From the NCBI GenBank assembly GCA_031216915.1, contig CM062291.1:35654484-35718483 (forward strand): DNA of 64,000 bases, read 5' to 3'. The translations under genes and the position numbers were made by a program. Shown in pieces: positions 1 to 9,319 of the stretch. A model generated the notes under the pieces. That model had not been told where the DNA came from, did no database searches, and worked only from the letters and a program-made list of their open reading frames with translations. Source of the stretch: Pictodentalium vernedei (lineage: Eukaryota > Mollusca > Scaphopoda > Dentaliida > Dentaliidae). How positions within the stretch are numbered: position 1 is the first letter of the stretch; each line of letters begins with the position of its first letter.

Positions 1-149
1 GATCTCCTCTGACCTACTTAGGTGGGCAAATTGCTCTCCTGAAATATCTTTGTTTTTCTTCACAAACATCTACATGCAAAGTAAATGGTGTATGCTCTCC
101 ATGGAATGCATTCAAGCCAATCAACTGTTGCTGAACTTGGTTCTTTGTT

Positions 150-735
150 TACACAGGGTTATTTTGGGTGTCTACAGGGGCCGAATATGGGACCCTTTCC
201 CAATGGAATTTTGGCAGGATTTTCTCAATTCAAAACCAAAATTTCCCAATCTCAGTCCTCATTCAAATAAAAATTTAATTCTTGAAGGTCTAATTTTGAC
301 TTTCATCACTTTTACTGCAACAAAAACAGATGCCGCAGCAGGAACTTTTTACGTTTGCAAGTTACATCCAAGGAACCTTGTCAGTTGTTTCTAGGCAAGT
401 CTTGGCTGCCTACAAAGGCAGCCAAGACTTGACAAGACACAACTGCAAAGCCACAGAATGTAGACTATCACATAAATATCTTGATCATTCATAGCATAGG
501 AACAATTTATTTGATAGAGATTACAGAGATTGATCATTATTTCATGCTACTGTGTGTTATAAAATGTTCTACATCCACTATACATGTAGTAGCTTCTGTA
601 TTAATGTTCTCAGTTCAATATGAACGTAACATTTCTTATTCATTGTGTGTTTCTTTTCCCAAAACAAATTCCCAATTGGAGCCTTCATGACATGAATTTT
701 CCCAAATGCATGGGCCCCAGAATCCCTGTTACAAT
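150..735. repeat. Dispersed repeat, second copy near 55.7-58.3 kb
   Basis: The block resembles 55700-55806 plus 57857-58330, where the same repeat is split by a 2-kb hAT-like insertion. Shared landmarks are the stretch around 'gggaccctttcccaat', the hairpin with core AAGTCTTGGCTGCCT and the 'ttaatgttctcagttcaatatg' region. No protein is supported; short open frames here are not conserved between the copies. The family is unidentified. Confidence 0.7.
396..431. repeat. Hairpin, AAGTCTTGGCTGCCT core
   Basis: Arms 396-411 and 416-431 are exact reverse complements around a 4-base loop. The same core is seen at 14396-14481 and 58017-58056, and one arm near 39585. Confidence 0.85.
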
Positions 736-959
736 CCCCTCTATCCCTATGGGTCAACTGAGCAAGACTGTATTATAGATAATATAACAATTAATAACAA
801 GTGTCGTTTGCTTTTCATGTTATGGGTTAATATAACAAAACTTAGGAGGGTATTGCAGTTCATAGATGGCCCAACAGAAATGATTAACAGCCCGATTGAC
901 CCCTGACTGATCAGACACAGTAAATTTAAAGTTTTTAAGGGTTCAAGATCAAAGCAGGC

Positions 960-1335
960 TTAATGCCACTTGTTTTACCCTTTTCAAAGGGAGCTGTCGC
1001 GAGTGACTGAGATACTGACGATGTCAAAAATGGCTGAAACTAGATGTGCCAAAAAATGCTCGCACAGGATTAAAATTGCAAACGTGCGAAGCATACAAAA
1101 AAAATCGCCTGTGTCAGATTTCCATCACTGCAAAGTGTGCTGTATACTGTTCACTACCATTTCAGGGAAGGCACTCTATTTTTTAGTGCCTGTGACAAGA
1201 AAATGTATTCAAGAAAAACATCAAGGAACACGATTTTCCTGTATCTTAGAAACTCCAGGAAATTTGCTGTGTACATAAAGTAAAAAGAACATTGATACAA
1301 CCATTTTGCAATAAGACATTGATGCAACTAATCAT
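960..1335. other. Stretch with no recognised feature
   Basis: An open frame covers 970-1278 on the plus strand, but it has no recognisable domain or splice context. I make no gene call. Confidence 0.5.
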
Positions 1336-1528
1336 TTTCTTAAGAACTACAGTACGACTGCCGTGGACTGGTCACTTTCTGTGCAAGGGCAAAATTACCA
1401 TAGAGGCAATAATATTAGATTACAAACACTAATTATAGGAATAATCAACCCAGTGCTTCATTAATTAAAATTTTGCTAATGATGATTTTTATTACCTGGT
1501 AAATGCATGCATAGACATTACTGCCCAC

Positions 1529-2263
1529 CAAGGCTGGGAGCAGTTAACGCTTTAACACGTTAACGTGTTAAAAAAAAATTAACACATTAGAAAAAATTTA
1601 ACTTGTTAATTAACGCCATAGTTCATATTCTTTGTATCATCGTATATGCATGTCGAATAACGTAAAATACAATAAGAATAAATTGAATTCAGCCAGTCTA
1701 TAGTAACCCTAACCAGACACGGTATTCGTGTGGCGATGACGTTGCTTTTCCTGCTTAGAGTATGTTTCGTGAGAGCTACAAATAGACTCAGTTCTGTGAA
1801 TGAACTTCTGTCGCAGATCGTGTGACCCATGCCTTTCTGCTCTGATACGTGAGGACGTTCAGGTGTATATGCGAGTGTGTGTCATACATCGCATGGGTGT
1901 TTACAACTATCGTGTTTCTCTGTGATTCTTCTCGTAGACTGGAAGCTATTTATTTTCCATGAAACATTATGCCACCCAAATCGTGGATAATGTCAACTAG
2001 CCTGTTGCTATCAACACGTGGTGGTGTTCTGTGACTGTGACTCCATCGAGCGTATGCGCATATACCAGTTGCAAAATCCAACAATTCTTATTTGTTCGAT
2101 TTTATTTCCATGTTTCGTTAAATAAAACTTCGATATTTCCATTATGAGACATTCAAAGTACCTGTTTTGGGGGCATTATCATTTTAACACGTTTTAACAT
2201 GTTAACATGTTCATTTTTTATAAGTTAACACGTTAGGACAAAAATTAACTTGTCCCAGCCCTG
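1529..2263. mobile_element. Non-autonomous hAT-type element, 735 bp
   Basis: The ends begin CAAGGCTGGGA (left) and CAGGGCTGGGA (right, reverse complement). They are flanked by the exact 8-bp duplication CTGCCCAC at 1521-1528 and 2264-2271. An 8-bp duplication and CAGGG-type ends are hAT hallmarks. Subterminal DNA is rich in short TTAACACGTTAAC-like palindromes on both sides. No transposase frame is present, so it would depend on an element elsewhere. Confidence 0.85.
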
Positions 2264-2281
2264 CTGCCCACGCGTGATTAC

Positions 2282-2683
2282 TAGGGCTGAAATGGTTGGC
2301 ACATTTCCACAACTGACTTACCTAGACTCCTAGAGCTATATCCGGTTATCAGTAGCCATTATTTCACTGAATATGGGATCAAAACTATAGGGATTGGAAA
2401 GCAACAGTATGCGCTGAAACTATTCCGTAGTGTGTATACAAACGAAAGTTGTCGAGTACTCGACAGCGTTCATTTGTATACATACTACAGAACAGTTTCT
2501 GCGACTGCTGTGCTCATTGCTGATCATTAACGAAAGTCTTGAATGCCAAAGTCGTTTATTTCTCAATATATTCGACACGGCTTCGTGGAGTAATCTATCC
2601 CAAAGGAGAAGCGGCAGATTTGCTGCGTCTTAACCGTGGAATGATGATCACTTCCGATTTTTCGGATAACCATTTCAGTACTA
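2282..2683. mobile_element. Non-autonomous hAT-type element, 402 bp
   Basis: The terminal inverted repeats TAGGGCTGAAATGGTT (left) and TAGTACTGAAATGGTT (right, reverse complement) are bounded by the exact 8-bp duplication GTGATTAC at 2274-2281 and 2684-2691. A foldback around 2425-2500 (core near 'gtcgagtactcgac') occupies the middle. No coding capacity is seen. Confidence 0.87.
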
Positions 2684-2771
2684 GTGATTACAACCAGTCA
2701 ATGGCAACTGTACCGTAAATTACAAAACAATTCAGTGTTATTCATTTCCAAAAGTTCATCTGCGCACAGTT

Positions 2772-2921
2772 AAATCTTTACCCAACGTAAGGGACTCAAC
2801 GAGCTCATTCCAATGAGGGGTCACAAGCTATGTTTTTGATGCAAAAAATCAAAAAAATCAGCGCTTCAAGAATTTTATTTCAAGTGTCATCTGCTTTTCG
2901 TGTTAGGTAAAGGGTTGCCTT
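2772..2921. mobile_element. ACCCTTTACC-family MITE, degraded copy
   Basis: The left end reads 'ctttacccaacg' and the right end 'ggtaaagggtt'. The interior has one arm of the 'gagctcattccaatgagggg' core. This is one of about 13 whole or partial copies of the family in the window. Confidence 0.65.
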
Positions 2922-2929
2922 TCCAGTGC

Positions 2930-3180
2930 ACAGTAAATGGGAACTCAAAAAATACTTCCCATTTTTTTTAATAAGCTTGTCACAGTGGTAACCAAATTTA
3001 TTTAATTTTGGTACAATACATGAAATGCAACTTCAATAGAGAATTTGCCTTTAAGGTTTGTGCATTTCATTTCCTTACCCATCTTGCAATACTGTAACCA
3101 CAATTAAATGCAAATCCTTTGTCTCTTGGACTGATCAACGTCGGCACATAAAACTCGGGAGTTGTTTCAGTGAGGAGCAT
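2930..3180. other. AT-rich stretch, nothing recognised
   Basis: No open frame, inverted repeat or recognised family is seen between the MITE and the SINE. Confidence 0.4.
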
Positions 3181-3184
3181 TACA

Positions 3185-3557
3185 GTTATTTATTTATTAT
3201 TTAGGGGTGTTTAAGGTCACATACTTATGCACAATGGCTAATTGTGACCATGACAGTTTTACGGGTGGAGAAAGCCGGAGTACCCGGAGAGAACCACCGA
3301 GCAGCAATGAGCAACCGTCAGCTCCTCAACATTCTAACTCTGTTCAAGCTCCGTTCACACAGGGTTACAGCGGTTGAAGACATGTGCACCATCGACGTGC
3401 TGGACACCTTAGTACACAGCGTCATCGTGCCCCCATGTAGGCAACTGGGATAAAGTGCCTTGCCCAAGGACACAACGCTGGTCGTCCCGGACAGGGATCG
3501 AACTCGGGACCTCTATCATAGAAGTCCAACAGTCTACCAATGAGCCACCGTGCTCTC
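3185..3557 (-). mobile_element. tRNA-derived SINE
   Basis: Read on the minus strand it starts with a tRNA-like head. A-box-like TGGCTCATTGGTAGA lies near 3530-3546 and B-box-like GAGTTCGATCCC near 3490-3502. A conserved SINE central segment follows (TCCTTGGGCAAGGCACTT), then a body, then an (AAATA)-rich tail at about 3185-3200. Length ~370 bp fits a SINE. Relatives are at 40850-41192, 44725-45215 and 63212-63557. It is a retroposon and not a working tRNA gene. Confidence 0.85.
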
Positions 3558-3658
3558 AAGCATTACAGGTCCTTGAATTTAGCCAAATTGTGTTTTTACA
3601 TACCAATTCTAGGAAAGCAAAGTTTTATTAGTTCAAAGTCTTGGAATGCCTTAGTTTA

Positions 3659-3832
3659 ACCCCCTGCACACTGATGTCAACATACCAAAATTTCAAGTAG
3701 CCATTATTCCCATAATGCAACTAGAAATTAAATCAATTCAGTCTTGTTTGACAGAGCTCAAATTTCTAGTTGCAACATGGGAAAAATTAGCAGCCTGAAA
3801 TTTTGAGATTTTTACATCAGTGTGCAGGGGGT
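3659..3832. mobile_element. ACCCCCTGCACACTGATGT MITE, 174 bp
   Basis: The near-perfect terminal inverted repeat ACCCCCTGCACACTGATGT is flanked by TA on both sides (3657-3658, 3833-3834), as for Tc1/mariner-type miniatures. The interior carries the 'cttgtttgacagagctc' core seen in other foldback elements here. A divergent copy lies at 27350-27540 and a partial one near 42005-42070. Confidence 0.8.
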
Positions 3833-3939
3833 TAAAATTCATGTTATATTGTACACATTTCCCTGCTTGTATTGTATTATTTGACCCTTTTCCCATCAAC
3901 AGACTTTAATCACTTGCCAAGTGGAGTCAAGGTGTGCTG

Positions 3940-3942
<3 letters not shown>

Positions 3943-3974
<32 letters not shown>

Positions 3975-3975
3975 T
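3943..3975. repeat. (TTA)n microsatellite
   Basis: About eleven uninterrupted TTA/ATT units at the edge of a dispersed repeat. Confidence 0.95.
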
Positions 3976-4175
3976 ATTGGTATACTTCTGTACAATGGGT
4001 AATCGTGACTGCAACATGTAGATAAAGTCAATTCCAGCAAATTGTTTATACCCATGTTGCCAATTTTAGAGGACTTCCACCCCAGGCATTGGTGACCGGG
4101 TAATATTTTTGCAGTAAAACAGAGCTTGCTTACCACAGTACATAAGTACTGCTTCACTTCCCAGGGGTCCCACGG
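3976..4175. repeat. Dispersed repeat, related copy at 11595-11815
   Basis: The order 'tttattggt', 'tttatacc', 'tttagaggac', 'ccagg', 'taccacagta', 'ccacttcc' recurs at 11595-11815. It looks like a SINE-type sequence without a clear tRNA head. No gene is seen. Confidence 0.55.
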
Positions 4176-4362
4176 GAATGTGCAGTTGTCTACTCGCAAA
4201 AAATACAAATTGTGGGCATTATGGTACAAGCACAACCGCTTGCCTTAAAATCAAGAGACTTGGTGAAATGAATATTTCTGAAATGAATTTCCCCTCATCT
4301 CATATCTCATTCTTCAAAAGTTTTCAAGGACAATCCCAAAATTCAAGGAGTCCCTAGACATT

Positions 4363-4640
4363 AGGCCTAAAAAAGTTAAAAATCTGTTTCTCGGGTCCTC
4401 CTGCATGGTCCTTTTGGCTACCGCATGCTCTCTTTTTTATTACCAATGCAAACTTCAAAAAATAAAAATTAAATGGTTTATGACTGATATTTTACCCAAG
4501 TTTATAAAATTGAAAAATTTGTCCCTTGAGTGCAACAAGGCTTTGCAAGGCTTTGCAATGCGTTAGCATTGCAAAGCCTTCTTGCATTCAAGGGACGAAA
4601 TACACCACCACCCATGCTATTCTGGACTAGATTATGAGGT
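4363..4640. mobile_element. Foldback element, AAGGCTTTGCAATGC core
   Basis: A hairpin near 4525-4600 pairs 'aaggctttgcaatgc' with 'gcattgcaaagcctt'. Outer sequence ('catggtccttttggct', 'aaattaaatggttta') matches in order the copies at 12161-12460 and 13090-13460. Terminal duplications are not clear. Confidence 0.65.
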
Positions 4641-4643
4641 TTA

Positions 4644-4815
4644 ACCCTTTACCCAACGAATCGCCCACATCCGTCTGCGTAATATGCAAATTCAGCAGCT
4701 AAAAAAATATTATTTTTCGATAAATTTCAACAAAACCATATCATGTGACCCCTCTTTGGAACGAGCTTGTTTTTGAAAAAATTTAAAAATAGGCTGATGA
4801 AATTGTCAGATGTGT
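4644..4815. mobile_element. ACCCTTTACC MITE, right half lost
   Basis: It begins TA|ACCCTTTACCCAACG and runs into the 'accatatcatgtgacccctc' arm. It then breaks off into pearl-like sequence instead of its own right end. Confidence 0.65.
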
Positions 4816-4947
4816 ACCCATACGCGCAATTAGTAGAAAGCTGTATGACAGAGGGCCACCACGGATGCTGACATAATGTACACCATACAAGGTATGGTTA
4901 CATATAGAAATGGATTGGAGGAGTGTCTAATTTGATGGATAAAGGGT

Positions 4948-5699
4948 TAATATCTTGGGATCAAATTATCAGATTTACATAAAAAACTATACAGCACAGC
5001 ACATCAGTAACCTGAATAAATATATAAAGTAACATGACAATCGGATTGATATTTTTTGAGTTATCTCATGCCAAAGGGATTGGAGGAATTTTCAATTTTT
5101 CTTGATAAAGGGGATTAATATCTCCGGATCAAATTATCAGATTTACACCCAAAACTATACAGCTCACCACATCAGTAACCTGAACACAATTATAAAGTAA
5201 CTTGACAATCCAAGCAATATTTTTCAAGTTATCGAATGCGAAAGGGATTGGAGGAATTTTCAATTTGAAGGATAAAGGGTTAATATCTCAGGATTAAATT
5301 ATCAGATTTACACCAAAAACTATACAGCTCGGCACATCAGTAACCTGAACACAAATATAAAGTAACTTGGCAATCCAAGCAATATTTTTCAAGTTATCGA
5401 ATGACAAAGAGATTGGAGGAATTTTCAATTTGAAGGATAAAGGGTTAATATCTCGAGATCAAATCATCAGATTTACACCAAAATCTATACAGCTCGGCAC
5501 ATCAGTAACCTGAACACAAATATAAAGTAACTTGACAATCCAAGCAATATTTTTCAAGTTATCGAATGACAAAGAAATGGATACGGACGCCGGATGGACA
5601 GACGGATGGACGGATGGACAGACGGACGGATGGACGGACAAAGGATGGATGAATGACAGATGGTCACCCCGGATGCCGGCATTATGTGTACCATACATA
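4948..5699. repeat. Pearl-like tandem module, ~166-bp units
   Basis: Units starting 'taatatct' recur at 4948, 5116, 5281 and 5447, with spacings of 168, 165 and 166 bp. They are followed by a GGAC/GGAT tetranucleotide run (about 5577-5650) and a terminal segment. Tandem core plus tetranucleotide run is the layout of bivalve pearl/Helitron-like elements. The module is cut by the hAT element that starts at 5700. Confidence 0.8.
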
Positions 5700-5711
5700 T
5701 AGGGCCCTGCG

Positions 5712-5800
5712 AATCACAAATTTTCGTCGAATCGAATTTCGAATCGAATTTGCATAATCGAATCGAATTTTGAATCGAAACGCGAATCGAATTTCGTCGT
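5712..5800. repeat. hAT subterminal AATCGAAT cluster, left
   Basis: At least six near-copies of 'aatcgaat' in both orientations lie just inside the left terminus. The mirror cluster is at 9225-9310. By analogy with other hATs these are candidate transposase-binding sites. Confidence 0.7.
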
Positions 5801-6202
5801 TAAGAAATACGATGTCGGGCGGAATTTTTCTCCTCGGATAACTTCCTTTTTATATTCTCGCTGTACATGTTCGAACTGATCATAGAAAAAGGTCGAAGAA
5901 TATAATAAACACCATAATTCACATTCCTGTAGTAGCCTAGGATGTTTATTTTTCGTGCAATACGAGAAGGTTATTCCCATTCGTTAATGCCTCGTGGGAA
6001 TAATCCTCCGCATGTTACTCAGAAATAACCATCGTACGCTACACCAGGAAAAAAATGTCTATTCGTTTGTCGTTTGACATGTCTGGAGTCTGGACCCCAG
6101 CCATGATAAGGCATATGTATCGGGCTGATGAGAATTTCAAAATCCTGGCGTTAAGGTGCCGTTATAACCCCAAATTCTACTAACACACTAACAGGTGGCA
6201 AA

Positions 6203-6738
6203 TAATAAGAAGACAAATGATTTATATTGAAATCGAATTATGCCATTTTCATGGTTCAGATGTACAGAAATTGAAATTGCATCCAACTGACGAACTGTCA
6301 AGGTAAGTTATGTAACTTAATTGTCGAATTGTTTAATGGATATGATTAAACATCCGTATTGTTGAGATAGAAATAATACTGAACATGACTGTCATGTTCA
6401 GTATTATTTCTATCTCAACAATACGGATGTTTAATCACATGACATGCAGCCACAGCAGCCGTGCAGCCATTAATAAGAAGACAAATGATTTATATTGAAA
6501 TCGAATTATGCCATTTTCATGGTTCAGATGTACAGAAACTGAAATTGCATCCATCTGACGAACTGTCAAGGTAAGTTATGTAACTTAATTGTCGAATTGT
6601 TTAATGGATATGATTAAACATCCGTATTGTTGAGATAGAAATAATACTGAACATGACTGTTATGTTCAGTATTATTTCTATCTCAACAATACGGATGTTT
6701 AATCACATGACATGCAGCCGCAGCAGCCGTGCAGCGAG
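6203..6738. repeat. 268-bp tandem duplication with foldbacks
   Basis: Two nearly identical units, offset 268 bp (for example 'aagaag' at 6207 and 6475), lie inside the hAT element. Each has a hairpin. In the first unit, arms 6343-6389 and 6391-6437 are exact reverse complements of 47 nt around a single base. The second unit has the same hairpin near 6611-6705. The near-identity indicates a recent duplication. Confidence 0.85.
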
Positions 6739-6839
6739 TGAGTATCGTAATATATCGTATCAACTCAGTGGCCGGTATTCGTATTTTTATTGAGTTATTC
6801 GGCCATCAGTGTCCGATCACCATCACGCGAATTTCAAGC

Positions 6840-8729
6840 CAAGCAGGTCACTGTTTTTCCTCGCCCATATCAGCGTGCGACATTGTGGTTACTCAAGCCA
6901 TGACGTTGATCAGTCACTACAGACGAACCTACAGAATTGACCCTTTCTGATGCGCAGTTGGTAGCCTGTATTTAAAGAATATCCTTCGCTGCAGAACGTA
7001 GATATGGCAAACGGGCTTCCTGTTCTTGCCAGAATCTAAGTGGGTCTGTACTTCTATCGCTAATAGGAAGAGCAGAATACCGACTCATTTCTGCTTTAAT
7101 CTTGTCATTTACACTCAGATTTTGCAGTTGCACTTCTTCACTGGAAATCTCATCGAACATATCATCTAATAGACTTTTAGACTTTGGCTGGCTTGATTTA
7201 TTTGGAACTGTTTGTTGACATGGAACATCTGTTTCAGTGTGGACATCTTGTGTTTTGGTGGGCTCTACATGCTCAACGTGATACTGCTGAAGCATCTGAA
7301 TATAAGACTCCACGGTTTTTAGCTCATCGTCATCTTTAATGGTTGTCTTGAAGCGTGGGTCCAGATAAGTTGCCGTGAGGAGGTAATCCTGGTTTAAGTC
7401 AAATCTGTCTTCCAACTGAGTGATCAGGCTGTCGCGGAATGTCTTTGCACCACGAGCTGTATTTTCCCTGAGCTTTTTCAACAGAGTCATGATGCACCGC
7501 CTGACCATTGATACACTTATTACACTATCGGCACTCAGGACAGTGGTTGCTTCAGACAATGGCTTAAGAAGAGGCAAAACAGATTCTCTGGTAGAACAGA
7601 GTTGCATCAAGAGGGGTGCCGGCGGTGGATTAGCGCATCGCTTCTTCTCTTGGCACTCGACAAGTGCACGGGCAATGGGGCCATTGTTGACCTCTGTCCA
7701 GTTTAGGAGCGTGCATGTGCTATTGAATCGGGTCGTAACGTCCATTGGGGGGTCCGATTCTGGAAGTCCCATGTCCACTTGATGTTTGTGTAAGGCATGT
7801 ACTCCTGTAGTTGATGAGTGGAAAAAGGCGGCAATTCTGTGAACGTCATTTATAAGGTTTTTAACCATCGGTTGGACAGTGAGCGAGGAATTAATGCATA
7901 ATTGCAACTTGTGTGCTGCACACCCATGTCAGTATATACCCAATCCACGAGTGGTACAGGGCATAGTATTGGTTGTGTCCGTAGTGGCGAAAAATATTTG
8001 GTGAAGTGCTATTCCATACTTTTCCAGTTGATCGCGCACTATGGCCTCTGTGGCGAGTGCAGTATGGTCAGCGTCAATGTCCTCGAGACTCGTCACTGAC
8101 AAACATTGAGAGGATAAAAGCCATTCATGATCGATGAAATGTATTGTAAGGACGAGAAAATTTGAACCGTTGTCTGCCTTCCAATGATCAAAAGTTATTG
8201 AAATCCGGCCATTTCCTGCCTGATCTTTGATTAACTGACACAGCTTGGCTTCGCTTTTCTCTCTCATATCACCCAGATTTCGCGAAAGGGTGGTCGGGTG
8301 GGGTGGGATGTAGGAGTTGTCAGTCAAGACTGCACACAAATGCTTCAGTCCGCGAGCAGCTGCTGCTTCAAATGGTCTCCCATCCGCAACCACAAAACTC
8401 AACACTGCAGCATCTTATTCCCGCTTAAGGTCAGGGTGTAATGTTCTCCTTGTGAATGCTGCCAAACTTGTCTGGCGTTTACTGCACTGCACAGCCTCAG
8501 TGGTAATTGCTGTAACATGTGGACGCTTCTTAGCCTCTCTAGCCTTCGCTGAAATAGCTTGTGCGTGCAACGCCGGGTGTTTCTTGAGAAGGTGGTTCCA
8601 TAGGGGTGTCGTCGTGCCAGTTGAGTGTGCTTTATACACAACATTGCACTCAATACACGTGTAAGTCTCTGCGAGTTTATGGTGCATAAAATATTTGTGG
8701 ACCGCGGATTGAGGCTGGTTTGATGCCAT
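6840..8729 (-). pseudogene. hAT transposase with BED finger, broken by stops
   Basis: This is a DNA transposase for excision and insertion of hAT elements. From a likely start at 8729 (MASNQPQ) one continuous frame runs to about 6840. It has a BED zinc finger (Cys-x2-Cys, then His-x4-His, about 8620-8700). The first catalytic Asp lies in a TTDTTNTM segment near 7970. A C-x-AH-x-LQL motif lies near 7910. The C-terminal hAT dimerisation region shows DPLRFW and a diverged PATS/SERV stretch (about 6880-7050). In-frame stops are TAA 8415-8417, TGA 7929-7931, TAA 6972-6974 and TGA 6870-6872. I see no frameshift. The family is usually 600-700 residues, so only these stops separate it from a full-length product. 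It is probably inactive. Confidence 0.9.
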
Positions 8730-9224
8730 ATTGAAGAATGAAGTCACACAACGTTCTAAAGAGTATAATTCCACAGAACAGAATGACACTCGATTCAAGC
8801 TAGCAAATGATCGAATCCTTACCAAAGCATTCACGTGCTTATTGGTGAACAACATAGTTCAGTGAGTTGTCGGCATCGCTTTGAAATTACCGTTTGATTG
8901 ACTTGTGCTCTTCTCTGCGTAATCTACATTGCCACAATTTATTCGCAGACCAATGTCGGCAAAAAACCTTTGATGTATTGTAACTGCCTGTCTACTCACG
9001 AAAAAAAAACCGGAACACAGTGTTGATCGAAGTTATGCATTGATCTAGTGATTACTTGAGTGTACCAACGGGACATTTGCGACAAAATAACGTATAACAT
9101 ATGATGGATCCAGATCGCGTTATTAATATACGCGCTTTAATTCATCAATTTCAACGGGTGATAAATATGGGAAATCTGAGGGTTTCCAAGCGAGTTTATG
9201 ATAAAAGTAGGACCATTTGAAACA

Positions 9225-9310
9225 ATCGTCGATTCGAACACATTCGAATTACTATGTTCGAATCGAATCAAATCGAATAATGAAGTTCGAATCGAATTTC
9301 GAATATTCGC
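9225..9310. repeat. hAT subterminal AATCGAAT cluster, right
   Basis: Repeated 'attcgaat/aatcgaat' motifs lie just inside the right terminus, mirroring 5712-5800. Confidence 0.7.
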
Positions 9311-9319
9311 AGCCCCCTA

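Larger units (their letters stand above)
1340..2715. mobile_element. MITE split by two later hAT insertions
   Basis: The left end (near 1350-1385, 'cgactgccgtggactggtca') and the right end (near 2690-2720, read in reverse complement) are related inverted repeats ending in a CAGTA/CGGTA motif. The interior is interrupted by the elements at 1529-2263 and 2282-2683, which sit 18 bp apart. An uninterrupted relative of the right arm lies at 61110-61165 on the other strand. It supports the pre-insertion sequence and single copies of both target sites. Confidence 0.6.
5700..9319 (-). mobile_element. hAT transposon, 3620 bp, with 8-bp TSD
   Basis: The ends TAGGGCCCTGCGAAT (left) and TAGGGGGCTGCGAAT (right, reverse complement) are flanked by the exact 8-bp duplication CATACATA at 5692-5699 and 9320-9327. 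Both subterminal regions are packed with AATCGAAT-type motifs (5712-5800 and 9225-9310), likely transposase-binding arrays. The element carries one hAT transposase frame on the minus strand, now broken by stop codons, and a 268-bp internal duplication at its transposase 3' side. It lies in the pearl-like module that resumes at 9320. Confidence 0.93.

Noticed and set aside
3480..3557. tRNA gene-like sequence
   Set aside because: A and B boxes are present, but it continues into a SINE body and tail and recurs at other loci, so it is a retroposon head.
5646..5980. 88-codon minus frame at the left hAT end
   Set aside because: Its Arg/Phe/Asp repeats come from the AATCGAAT subterminal motif, not from a gene.
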